A stretch of 15,117 nt of DNA, taken from assembly GCA_036555325.1 (NCBI GenBank), contig DATBLQ010000009.1, positions 1 through 15,117 on the forward strand, given 5' to 3'. This document shows positions 5,236-12,125 of the stretch, one piece after another. The number at the start of each line of letters is the position of its first letter. Positions within the stretch are counted from its first letter, which is position 1. The notes under the pieces were generated by a model. That model made no database searches, was not told where the DNA came from, and was given only the letters and a program-made list of their open reading frames with translations. Position numbers and translations under genes: made by a program. The DNA comes from DATBLQ01 sp036555325. GTDB lineage: Bacteria > Pseudomonadota > Alphaproteobacteria > Rhizobiales > Aestuariivirgaceae.

Positions 5236-6615
5236 TCAATCCGGTGGCGGGCGCGGAAACCCCAAAATTACGCGCAGGCCCGGACGATTATCCTGCAAGC
5301 TGATGGAAATTGCGTGCAGGTCGGCTATCGCGCCCACCAGGGACAAGCCAAGGCCGCTGCCCGACGTGGTGCGGCTGCGATCCAGTCGATAGAACCTCTC
5401 GAACACGCGCTTATGTTCGACTTCCGGAATTCCTATTCCGTTATCGGCGACGCAGCCAAACAAGCCAACATCGGTTTCCTGCAAGCTAACACTTATTTCT
5501 GCTCCGGTGGGGGTGTGTTTGATGGCATTCTCAACCAGGTTGGCGAGCAACTGGGTGAGCAACTCCTCGTCGCCAACAAAGCTCACCCCGGTGGCAATGT
5601 TCGAATTGAGCGTCTTGCCGGTTTCTTCAATCACGGGCCCGTATGCCTCGACAATTTTCTCGAAAATGCCAGACAGGTAGACGACCTTGAATCCCGACCG
5701 TCGGCTTTTCGATTCCACCTGGCTGATCCTGAGCAAAGCAGAAAATGTCGAAAGCAGCGTCTCTGATTCAACGATTGCCTGATCAATGGCAGATTGGAGC
5801 TCGGCGGGTCGTGAAGCCGAAAACCGTACCTCCTCGAGATTCTGTCGCAGCCTGCTCAATGGTGTACGCAGGTCATGGGCAATGCTGCTTGAGACCTGTC
5901 TGAGGCTCTCCATCAAACTTTGATTGCTGTCGAGCATCCGATTGACGTTTCGGGAGAGCTCGTCGAGTTCATCGTTATGCCCGGTGAGGGGAATGCGCTC
6001 TTTTAGCTGGCCCTTAACGATGGCTTGCGTGGTGATATTGATCGAATCGATACGCCGCAGGAAGGTCTGCCCCATGATCATTCCCGGCAAAATGGAAAGT
6101 GCCAGAACCAAACCGGAAGCCAGGGCAAACGACTCCATGATCGCCTCCTGGGCGTCATAGAGTCGGTAGCTGTCATCGCCCACCAGTAGAAAGGAGCGAT
6201 CGGGAAGGTATCCCCCCAAGGCCGTAAGCCTGTGGTCGTCCGCATTGGCAGAAATGCTCGGCCCTCCCGCCACTTCCGAGATAGGTATGGTTTGCCACCC
6301 ATTCGTGGGATGATGGTCGTTCAGGTTTCCGGCCAGCTTGCGGCCAGATTCATCGGAGAGAAAATAAAAGAAAGCGGTACCCGCGGGCAACCGCACCCGC
6401 TCCGAGATTTCCTTGATGAGGCCACTGCTTGGGCCGCTCTTGGCGGCGGAAATAAGACTCTCGTACTCGGCCTGTATACCGAATCGTATCTGTCGATCCA
6501 ACGCTCTGGTGGTGATGAGATAGGCAGTGACGAATAGCGTTAGAAAGGCGAAAAGAGTCACGGCAGCGTAAACTGCGGCAAGCTTGAAGCTCGATGTCTT
6601 AACCAGCCTTATCAT
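5236..6615 (-). CDS. Sensor histidine kinase of an OmpR-type two-component system
   Basis: A 459-residue inner-membrane kinase. Membrane helix 1 is about residues 11-35 and helix 2 about 162-184, enclosing a periplasmic sensor of ~125 residues with no family I recognise. A HAMP linker follows (about 184-236), then the dimerisation domain with phospho-acceptor H247 in SSIAHDLRTPLSRLR. The ATP-binding domain has the N box (NLVENAIKHTP, N363), G1 box DNGIGIP (391-397), F box (FERFYRLDRS) and G2 box SGSGLGLSL. All catalytic motifs are intact. I chose the ATG at 6615, which overlaps the regulator gene by 17 bases; a TTG at 6666 would add 17 residues unlike the family. It phosphorylates the regulator encoded just upstream. 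The signal is unknown; the linked mprF remnant hints at envelope stress, acid or cationic peptides. Confidence 0.93.
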   Translation of the reverse strand: MIRLVKTSSFKLAAVYAAVTLFAFLTLFVTAYLITTRALDRQIRFGIQAEYESLISAAKSGPSSGLIKEISERVRLPAGTAFFYFLSDESGRKLAGNLNDHHPTNGWQTIPISEVAGGPSISANADDHRLTALGGYLPDRSFLLVGDDSYRLYDAQEAIMESFALASGLVLALSILPGMIMGQTFLRRIDSINITTQAIVKGQLKERIPLTGHNDELDELSRNVNRMLDSNQSLMESLRQVSSSIAHDLRTPLSRLRQNLEEVRFSASRPAELQSAIDQAIVESETLLSTFSALLRISQVESKSRRSGFKVVYLSGIFEKIVEAYGPVIEETGKTLNSNIATGVSFVGDEELLTQLLANLVENAIKHTPTGAEISVSLQETDVGLFGCVADNGIGIPEVEHKRVFERFYRLDRSRTTSGSGLGLSLVGAIADLHAISISLQDNRPGLRVILGFPRPPPD

Positions 6616-7282
6616 TGCGGATGCAATATCCGGCGCCGCGAACCGTTTGGATGAGATCTCGATCAAATCCCCGATCCACTTTCGCCCTGAGCCTGCTCAT
6701 ATGGGTCTCTACCACACTCGTTTGCGGGTCGAAGTGAAACTCCCATACATTTTCGAGGAGCATGGTTCGAGTGACAACGCGACCCTGGTTGCGGAGCATA
6801 TACTCCAGCAATTTGAATTCCTGCGGCTGCAGATCGATTCGCTTGCCCACCCGCTTCACCTCGCGCTTGAGCAAATCCATCTTGAGATCCGCCACCTCCA
6901 GAGATGTTTTGACATCGTTCAGCGGCGGGCGACGCATGATTGCGCCAAGCCGGGCAAGAAGCTCGGCGAAGGCGAATGGTTTGACAAGATAATCATCGCC
7001 TCCACTTTCCAGGCCCTCGACCCGATCATCAATACTCGCCATGGTCGTCAGGAAAAGAACCGGAACGTGATTGGCGGAAGCCCGTAAGGTCTTGACGATG
7101 GTTAGACCATCGATTTCGGGGACCATCCGGTCCACGATCAAAGCGTCATAGTTCTGCGTGGTGGCCAGATATAGACCGTCGCTGCCGGAAAGAGCGTGGT
7201 CCGTCACGTGGCCATGCTCCTTAAGACCGCGCAGGATAAAGTCTGCGGTCCGTTGATCGTCTTCGATCAAGAGCAAGTGCAT
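6599..7282 (-). CDS. OmpR-family response regulator
   Basis: A 227-residue regulator. The receiver domain (1-115) has the acidic pair E7-D8-D9, the phospho-acceptor D51 in LIVDRMVPEIDG, the switch T79/T80 and K101 in DYLVKPF. The winged-helix DNA-binding domain (about 128-222) has LQPQEFKLLEYMLRNQGRVVTR and the recognition part TSVVETHMSRLRAKVD, ending in the typical TVRGAGYCIR. It looks closest to the CusR/CopR-like branch common in alphaproteobacteria, though this does not prove a metal signal. The ATG at 7282 has GGTGGA upstream. The gene overlaps the kinase start by 17 bases, so the two are translationally coupled. Likely targets are the two boxes at 4378-4395 and 5207-5224; a weaker match at 7438-7455 could mean autoregulation. 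Confidence 0.94.
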   Translation of the reverse strand: MHLLLIEDDQRTADFILRGLKEHGHVTDHALSGSDGLYLATTQNYDALIVDRMVPEIDGLTIVKTLRASANHVPVLFLTTMASIDDRVEGLESGGDDYLVKPFAFAELLARLGAIMRRPPLNDVKTSLEVADLKMDLLKREVKRVGKRIDLQPQEFKLLEYMLRNQGRVVTRTMLLENVWEFHFDPQTSVVETHMSRLRAKVDRGFDRDLIQTVRGAGYCIRNDKAG

Positions 7283-7437
7283 GCTTCCACCTATCGAGGC
7301 CTGTGCGTGGCGCGCTCATCGAGGCACGTCGAGTTACGCTTCAGCCTCCTGCAAAATATTGGCATGACAACGGCACCCCAGGGCTCTGGGTGGTACACGA
7401 GTCTGGTCTTAGCGGTTTGTCTGTCAACTTTCAGTAT

Positions 7438-7455
7438 TCCTACAGATTTGTAATG
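7438..7455 (-). promoter_or_regulatory. Weaker copy of the regulator box upstream of the response regulator
   Basis: On the minus strand the sequence reads CATTACAAATCTGTAGGA, sharing TTACAAA and GTA with the two strong boxes in the same orientation (12 of 18 positions agree with the 5207-5224 box). It lies 155 bases before the regulator start. The -10 hexamer at 31 bases spacing is not present here, so I treat it as a possible autoregulatory site. The rest of the 228-base gap (7283-7510) shows no gene. Confidence 0.3.
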
Positions 7456-7510
7456 TATGACAGATTCTATGCACCCCAATGCTTTTCTCTCTCTCATGTG
7501 AAGTGGCGAA

Positions 7511-7591
7511 ATGATCGATCGAACTTGGGTCGAGGCCTACGCCAAGGAGTGGATCAAAAATTGGAATTCAAAAGACCTGAGCAACTTCGGC
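7511..7591 (+). pseudogene. 5' remnant of a SnoaL/NTF2-like gene
   Basis: From an ATG at 7511 the frame reads MIDRTWVEAYAKEWIKNWNSKDL, a good match to the opening helix of SnoaL-like (NTF2-fold) proteins, where E/A-x-W-x-x-A/N-W-N-x-x-D-L is typical. After about 23 residues the frame loses the family pattern and runs into the antisense of the SDR gene's 3' end at 7592. A full member would be about 110-150 residues. I infer that the gene was cut by the rearrangement that placed the SDR gene here. Confidence 0.5.
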
Positions 7592-8308
7592 TCAAATAGG
7601 CCCGGTAATGCTCAATCCTCCGCAAACATAAAGTGTCTGACCCGTTATGAACGATGCCTCATCGCTCACCAGGAAGTTTACCGCTGCCGCGACATCGGCC
7701 GGGCTACCTATTCGGCCGATGGGAATGGCAGCAAGGAACGCCTTCGTAGCAGGGCTATCTGGGGGAAAATTATTGTAGAACATTTCAGTGGCAATGGGAC
7801 CTGGCGAAACAGTATTGACCGTAATGCCGTCGCCAGCGAGTTCAAGAGCCCAGGTGCGGGTGGTTGAGACAAGCGCTCCCTTAATGGCGCCGTAGACGGA
7901 GAGGCCTGCCTTGCCGAGTGCGGCGCGACTCCCGATATTGACGATCCGGCCGCGTCTCTTCGTTCGCATCGCAGGCACGAGCGCCTGGGCAAGGAGGATT
8001 GGGGCGCGCAAATTAACATCGACCATACGGTCGAGCTCAGCCATCTTGATTTGCTCGAGAGGGGCACCTTCTCCGGGTGCAGCATTGTTCACGAGATTGT
8101 CGACCAGGTGCTCAGTGGTCAATTTCTGCAGCGTGCGCGTGAGCGCGTCGATATCGTCCAGATCAACCGAATAGCTGATCCCCGGAAAATCCTTGCCCGG
8201 ATGGGTGCGTGAGAGATTGACTACGGTATGCCCTTCTCGTGCGAGCCGTTCGGCAATGGCGCGCCCGATGCCACGCGATGCACCGGTAACAACCGTGGTG
8301 TAGCCCAT
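7592..8308 (-). CDS. SDR-family oxidoreductase (FabG-like)
   Basis: A 238-residue classical short-chain dehydrogenase. The N-terminal cofactor motif TGASRGIG (8-15) is intact, with R34 after the second strand suggesting NADP(H). NNAA (74-77) replaces the usual NNAG. The catalytic residues are N99, S127, Y139 and K143 (IGSRAALGKAGLSVYGAIKG), followed by NTVSPGPIATEMF and the C-terminal ASFITGQTLYVCGGL. Length is normal. The family interconverts hydroxyl and keto groups on many substrates, and FabG-like sequence alone does not tell which. AAGGTG lies before the start at 8308. It has no obvious operon partner: it overlaps the SnoaL-like scrap downstream and is divergent from the truncated TPR gene upstream. 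Confidence 0.9.
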   Translation of the reverse strand: MGYTTVVTGASRGIGRAIAERLAREGHTVVNLSRTHPGKDFPGISYSVDLDDIDALTRTLQKLTTEHLVDNLVNNAAPGEGAPLEQIKMAELDRMVDVNLRAPILLAQALVPAMRTKRRGRIVNIGSRAALGKAGLSVYGAIKGALVSTTRTWALELAGDGITVNTVSPGPIATEMFYNNFPPDSPATKAFLAAIPIGRIGSPADVAAAVNFLVSDEASFITGQTLYVCGGLSITGPI

Positions 8309-8392
8309 ATCGGCACCTTAACACAGGTCGGAGATCTCGCAGCCAATTCATCTGTGGCGGATTGCCGATCAGGCTAACGATATTCCTGCTTT

Positions 8393-9343
8393 ATGAAGAG
8401 CTCCCAAAAGCGCAGATCAAGCGACCGCATACGCATTACCGCACAGCTCGTTGACGCTCGCGGAAGCCACTTGTGGGCCGAGCACTATGACCGGAAAATG
8501 CAAGACATATTCGCCATTCAGGATGAACTGGCGCAAGCGATTGCAGCGACGGTTGAAGGGCGGATGGCTGCCACCGGCGCGGAGCGGTCCCGCAGCAAAC
8601 CAACTAACGATCTTGAGGCGTACGATTGTTTTTTGCAGGGCCGCGAAGCTATTGAACGCCGCGGCGATCACGACACTGCCCTGCGATTGCTCAGACGCGC
8701 TGTCGAGCTGGATCCCAATTTTTGTCAGGCCTATGCGTGGCTGGCGAGAGTTTGCATTTTCATGTTCCATGTCAGTTTGCAGTTGGGATGGGTAAACGAG
8801 GCTCTCGAAAATGCTCGAAAGGCCGTGTCGCTGGACGAGGCAGATGCAATTGGTCATGCAATGCTTGGATATACCTTGTCGATCCAGGGCCAACACGATC
8901 TTGCAGGACTCCACCTCGAGAGAGCAATCGCACTCAATCCAATGGATGTCAGGATAACGTCGAAGCATGCCTTATGGCTCACATTCACAGGCCGGGGCGA
9001 TGAGGCAGTTCGCAGCCTCGATGCCGACTTGCGTCGGGACCCATTTCCACCTGCATGGTTCTGGGCTTTTCGCGGTATCGCTCTATTTCAGGGGCGACAA
9101 TACGAAGCAGCGATCGAAGCACTTAGCCGTCTTCCCATTCGGTATTATTGGGACGACCAATATCTCGCCGCCTCCTATGCTCAGCTAGGGCTCATGGAGC
9201 GAGCACGTGAGTGCGTAAAGGAAATATTGAAGGCGCGTCCAGATTATGCGCTTGGACAAGTTAGGCTTATAGAGCCTTACAAATATCCCGCCGACCTGGA
9301 GCGCCTGATTGATGGATTGCGCAAAGCCGGGCTGCCTGAATGA
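8393..9343 (+). pseudogene. C-terminal TPR half of a class III-cyclase-type protein
   Basis: A 316-residue frame. Residues 11-52 (DRIRITAQLVDARGSHLWAE, then HYDRKMQDIFAIQDELAQAI) are the FlgO/TolB-like linker that in many alphaproteobacterial proteins follows an N-terminal adenylate cyclase or DNA-binding domain. TPR-like helices run from about 73 to 285 (ALRLLRRAVELDPNF; AIGHAMLGYTLSIQGQHDLAGLHLERAIALNP; GIALFQGRQYEAAIEAL). The usual beginning of the linker (YVLEGSVRKxG) and the whole catalytic N-terminus are missing; SSQKRRSSDRIRI stands where homologues read EGSVRKSGDRIRI. No clear ribosome site precedes the ATG at 8393. It may be untranslated, or it could survive as a free TPR scaffold, since the 316 codons show no stop or frameshift. 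Confidence 0.72.
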
Positions 9344-9388
9344 GAAGCGGCCGCTTTCGGTGGGTCCGATGATATCTGGAGGCTGTCT

Positions 9389-9823
9389 ATGAAAACCCTC
9401 ATAGTTCCATTCATGCTGGTGGCTCTGGCTGTTCCTGCCCAGGCCCATGAAATAAGAGCCGGGACCCTCGTTATCGTCCATCCAAGCGTGGATGAGGCGG
9501 CAAAGGGGCAACCCAAAGCGCAAGGATCGATGGAGATTAGAAATGAAGGCAAGTCAGCGGAGAAGCTGCTATCGATTCGAGCCGAGTTTGCTGAAACGGT
9601 AACTATTGAAACAGCTGGCGAGGTAGTGATTCCACCAAACCAGCGAGTTTTGATCCCGCTGGTTTATCACCACATCAAATCGAAGCTCGCTGAGGATGAG
9701 GCATATGACGGCGAGTTGATGTTTGAAAAGGCGGGAATCGTCACCATAGATATCATGGTGCACAAGCACACTCACTCATCCGGCACGCTCAATTTGGCGT
9801 TTGTGCCATTCCCGGCATGGTAG
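9389..9823 (+). CDS. PCu(A)C-like exported protein lacking canonical copper ligands
   Basis: A 144-residue protein with a signal peptide (MKTLIVPFMLVALAVPAQA, cleavage before HEIRAG). The mature start HEIRAGTLVIVHP is typical of alphaproteobacterial PCu(A)C (DUF461) proteins, periplasmic Cu(I) chaperones. SMEIRNEGKSAEKLLSI, IPPNQRVLIPL and MFEKAGIVTIDIMVH fit the fold. But the family motif H-x10-M-x21-H-x-M is broken: where homologues have VELHxH followed by a GVMxM loop, this protein reads VTIET and jumps to GEVVIPP. Only the M in SMEI corresponds. His-rich spots remain (YHHI, HKHTHSSG). GGAGG precedes the ATG. It may bind another metal, or none. It lies 206 bases before the chromate operon, in the same direction. 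Confidence 0.78.
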   Translation: MKTLIVPFMLVALAVPAQAHEIRAGTLVIVHPSVDEAAKGQPKAQGSMEIRNEGKSAEKLLSIRAEFAETVTIETAGEVVIPPNQRVLIPLVYHHIKSKLAEDEAYDGELMFEKAGIVTIDIMVHKHTHSSGTLNLAFVPFPAW

Positions 9824-9853
9824 GCATGCTTCATCGGCGATGCGAGCGGGGCG

Positions 9854-9967
9854 GGGTCATCGTCGGTGTAGGACGCTGCTCACTGCAGTGTGACCCTGTT
9901 CTGAAACCCAATTGACATGGGCCTTGGCCACGATACAGACTGTGGTCTTGGGGTCAGCGATCACCCC
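9854..9967 (+). promoter_or_regulatory. Leader region of the chromate operon
   Basis: The 206-base gap between 9823 and 10030 contains GGGTCA (9854-9859) paired with TGACCC (9891-9896), which could be the 3' hairpin of the upstream gene, with the palindrome CACTGCAGTG (9881-9890) inside it. A perfect -35 hexamer TTGACA (9912-9917) follows, with only weak -10 choices (TACAGA at 16 bases). GGGGT (9950-9954) and ACCCC (9963-9967) could form a small leader hairpin. The chrBA operon therefore probably has its own promoter here. Confidence 0.35.
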
Positions 9968-10029
9968 ACAAGGCGACAGGCTGAAGCATCGCGTTCCCCA
10001 CAATCATTCTCGCCAGAAGGAACGCGCCC

Positions 10030-10848
10030 ATGCCGTCACCAACCAGTATCTCTGTCGACAAGTTGAGCCGCTTCGTAGGATTACCAAAGTGCCCGCAGTT
10101 GATCGACGTGCGGACGGAGGAAGACTTTGCTGCGAACCCCAAACTCATCCCCGGGGCCAGGCGAAGAGATTGGCGGGCCGTGGGAGACTGGGCCCCCACC
10201 GTAACAGGGGAAACCATCGTCTACTGCCAGCAGGGCCTGAAACTGAGCGAGGGGGTTGCCGCGTGGTTGCGCCATCATGGGGTGGACTCCGCCAATCTTG
10301 AAGGGGGGTTCGAGGCTTGGATCAAGAATGGAGGGCCGGTTATCTCGACGGCAAGACTCCCGCCCGCAGACGCTCAGGGTAGAACCGTCTGGGTTACTCG
10401 TTCTCGTCCAAAGATCGACAGGATAGCCTGTCCATGGCTCATTCGCCGATTTGTCGACCCGTCGGCCGTATTCCTTTTTGTGGCGCCATCTGAGGTAAAG
10501 ATGGTGGCAGAACGCTTCGGGGCAGCCGCATTCGATATCGAGGACACCTTTTGGAGCCACAGAGGCCAGAGGTGCACCTTCGATACGATGGTGGAAGAGT
10601 TCGGGCTTACAAGCGACCCACTGAAGCGGCTGGCTTCGATTGTGCGAGCAGCCGACACGGCTACGCTCGGCCATGTCGCAGAGGCCAGCGGTCTGCTTGC
10701 GATCTCGCTGGGTCTGTCTCGAATGTTCTCAGACGATCTCGAACAGCTTGAAGCCGGGATGCTCGTCTACGATGCGCTCTACCGCTGGTGCCGAGATGCG
10801 ACGGAGGAAACGCACAATTGGCCTACCAACAAGGCACGGCCACTATGA
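10030..10848 (+). CDS. chrB: Rhodanese-ChrB fusion protein, chromate resistance
   Basis: A 272-residue fusion. Residues 1-105 are a rhodanese domain: LIDVRTEEDF, GARRRDW and the active-site loop CQQGLKLSEG with catalytic C66, followed by NLEGGFEAWIKNGGP. Residues 118-255 are the ChrB C-terminal (Chrome_Resist) domain: VWVTRSRPKIDRIACPWLIRRF, FDIEDTFWSHRGQRCTFD, then IVRAADT. The N-terminal domain of classical ChrB regulators is replaced by the rhodanese. ChrB C-terminal domains accompany ChrA efflux pumps and have been linked to chromate sensing or handling. The rhodanese part suggests persulfide or thiol chemistry, perhaps chromate reduction; that is inference. The ATG at 10030 has AAGGA upstream, and the stop overlaps the chrA start (ATGA). 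Confidence 0.88.
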   Translation: MPSPTSISVDKLSRFVGLPKCPQLIDVRTEEDFAANPKLIPGARRRDWRAVGDWAPTVTGETIVYCQQGLKLSEGVAAWLRHHGVDSANLEGGFEAWIKNGGPVISTARLPPADAQGRTVWVTRSRPKIDRIACPWLIRRFVDPSAVFLFVAPSEVKMVAERFGAAAFDIEDTFWSHRGQRCTFDTMVEEFGLTSDPLKRLASIVRAADTATLGHVAEASGLLAISLGLSRMFSDDLEQLEAGMLVYDALYRWCRDATEETHNWPTNKARPL

Positions 10849-12125
10849 AGGCCGGCAGCAAGGACAAGAGCGTGTCCTTCAAGGATACGTTGCCGGTGTG
10901 GTTAAAGATCGGTCTGTTGTCGTTCGGTGGGCCAGCGGGACAGATCGCGCTCATGCACCGGATCATTGTGGATGAGCGGCGCTGGTTGACGGAAGCGCAA
11001 TATCTTCACTCGCTGAACTTCTGCATGCTGCTCCCCGGACCCGAGGCCATGCAGCTTGCCACATATGCAGGGTGGCGGCTGCAAGGTTGGCGCGGCGGGT
11101 TGGTTGCTGGGCTGCTTTTCGTCATCCCCGGGTCGCTGGTAATCCTTTGTCTCTCTGTGCTGTATGCCCTTTACGGCAAGCTGCCGTTGGTCACGAGCCT
11201 GTTCGTGGGGGTGAAAGCAGCGGTCCTGGCCATCGTGGTCGAGGCTCTCTTGCGAGTGGCGCGGCGTTCGCTCAAGACGAAGCTTGACTGGTCCGTTGCC
11301 GCGGCCGCCTTTGCGGCCTTGTTCTTTCTCCATTTGCCATTTCCCATCGTCATTCTTGTGGCAGCACTGGTCGGCCTTGTGCGAAGCTCGACTGCTTCGC
11401 AAGCTGAGGCGGCCGCAATCACCACGAGCTGGCGATCGACCATGGCCACAGCGGCGGTCTGGCTCATCATCTGGCTTGTGCCAGTTGCCGTTTGTCTGCT
11501 GACCTTGGGTACCGATCACGTCTTGTCCCAAGCGGCGCTGTTCTTCTCAAAACTCGCCGTTGTCACGTTCGGCGGCGCCTATGCGGTGCTTGCCTACATG
11601 GCGCAACAGGCAGTCGAGGTTCATGGCTGGCTGTCGGCGGGGGAAATGATCGATGGGTTGGGACTTGCCGAGACCACCCCTGGACCGCTCATCCTCGTAA
11701 CAGAGTTTGTCGGGTTCCTGGCCGGATACCGGTTTGCGGGTGGATTGACGGGAGGACTCGCTGCCGCGTTGCTCACATTGTGGGTGACCTTCGCACCTTC
11801 TTTCCTGATGATTTTCACCGCCGCACCCTATATTGAGCGGCTTCATTCCATCCCGCGACTGGCCTCAGCACTTTCGGCAATCACAGCTGCCGTCGTTGGG
11901 GTGATTCTCAATCTCACCGTCTGGTTTGCAGTGCATGTCCTTTTTTCCAAAGTCGAAACGCTTCCCTTGGGACTGACGGTGGATTTTGCAAGTGTAAGCT
12001 CGGTGTCGATCATTCTCCTTATTCTGGCCTCGGTGTTGTTGTTTTGGGCACATCTAGGAGTGGTCCGCACTCTTGCGATCTGTGCAGTCGCGGGATTGGT
12101 TTTGATCAACGTAGCCGGAGTGTAA
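10845..12125 (+). CDS. chrA: Chromate transporter ChrA
   Basis: A 426-residue inner-membrane protein with two homologous CHR halves, the usual long form. Half 1 has IGLLSFGGPAGQIALMHR, VDERRWLTEAQYLHSLNFCMLLPGPEAMQLA and GWRLQGWRGGL. Half 2 has VVTFGGAYAVLAYMAQQAVE, HGWLSAGEMIDGLGLAETTPGPL and VGFLAGYR. About 10-12 membrane segments are apparent. Known ChrA proteins export chromate, protecting the cytoplasm. I chose the ATG at 10845 because it overlaps the chrB stop in an ATGA junction, showing translational coupling; the frame could extend to 10788, but those codons lie inside chrB. The stop overlaps the next start (TAATG). Confidence 0.95.
   Translation: MKAGSKDKSVSFKDTLPVWLKIGLLSFGGPAGQIALMHRIIVDERRWLTEAQYLHSLNFCMLLPGPEAMQLATYAGWRLQGWRGGLVAGLLFVIPGSLVILCLSVLYALYGKLPLVTSLFVGVKAAVLAIVVEALLRVARRSLKTKLDWSVAAAAFAALFFLHLPFPIVILVAALVGLVRSSTASQAEAAAITTSWRSTMATAAVWLIIWLVPVAVCLLTLGTDHVLSQAALFFSKLAVVTFGGAYAVLAYMAQQAVEVHGWLSAGEMIDGLGLAETTPGPLILVTEFVGFLAGYRFAGGLTGGLAAALLTLWVTFAPSFLMIFTAAPYIERLHSIPRLASALSAITAAVVGVILNLTVWFAVHVLFSKVETLPLGLTVDFASVSSVSIILLILASVLLFWAHLGVVRTLAICAVAGLVLINVAGV

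Noticed and set aside
9282..9290. TTACAAATA, resembling half of the regulator box, ~100 bases upstream of the PCu(A)C-like gene
   Set aside because: The second half-site (GTAAG) is absent and the match lies inside the TPR coding sequence; chance is likely.
10902..11531. Long minus-strand open frame opposite chrA
   Set aside because: It is antisense to a clear transporter gene and is rich in Gln, Arg and His as expected for the complement of hydrophobic codons.
12044..12124. Upstream extension of the His-tailed EamA frame into chrA
   Set aside because: The extra residues are polar and unlike the family; the TAATG overlap start at 12125 fits better.
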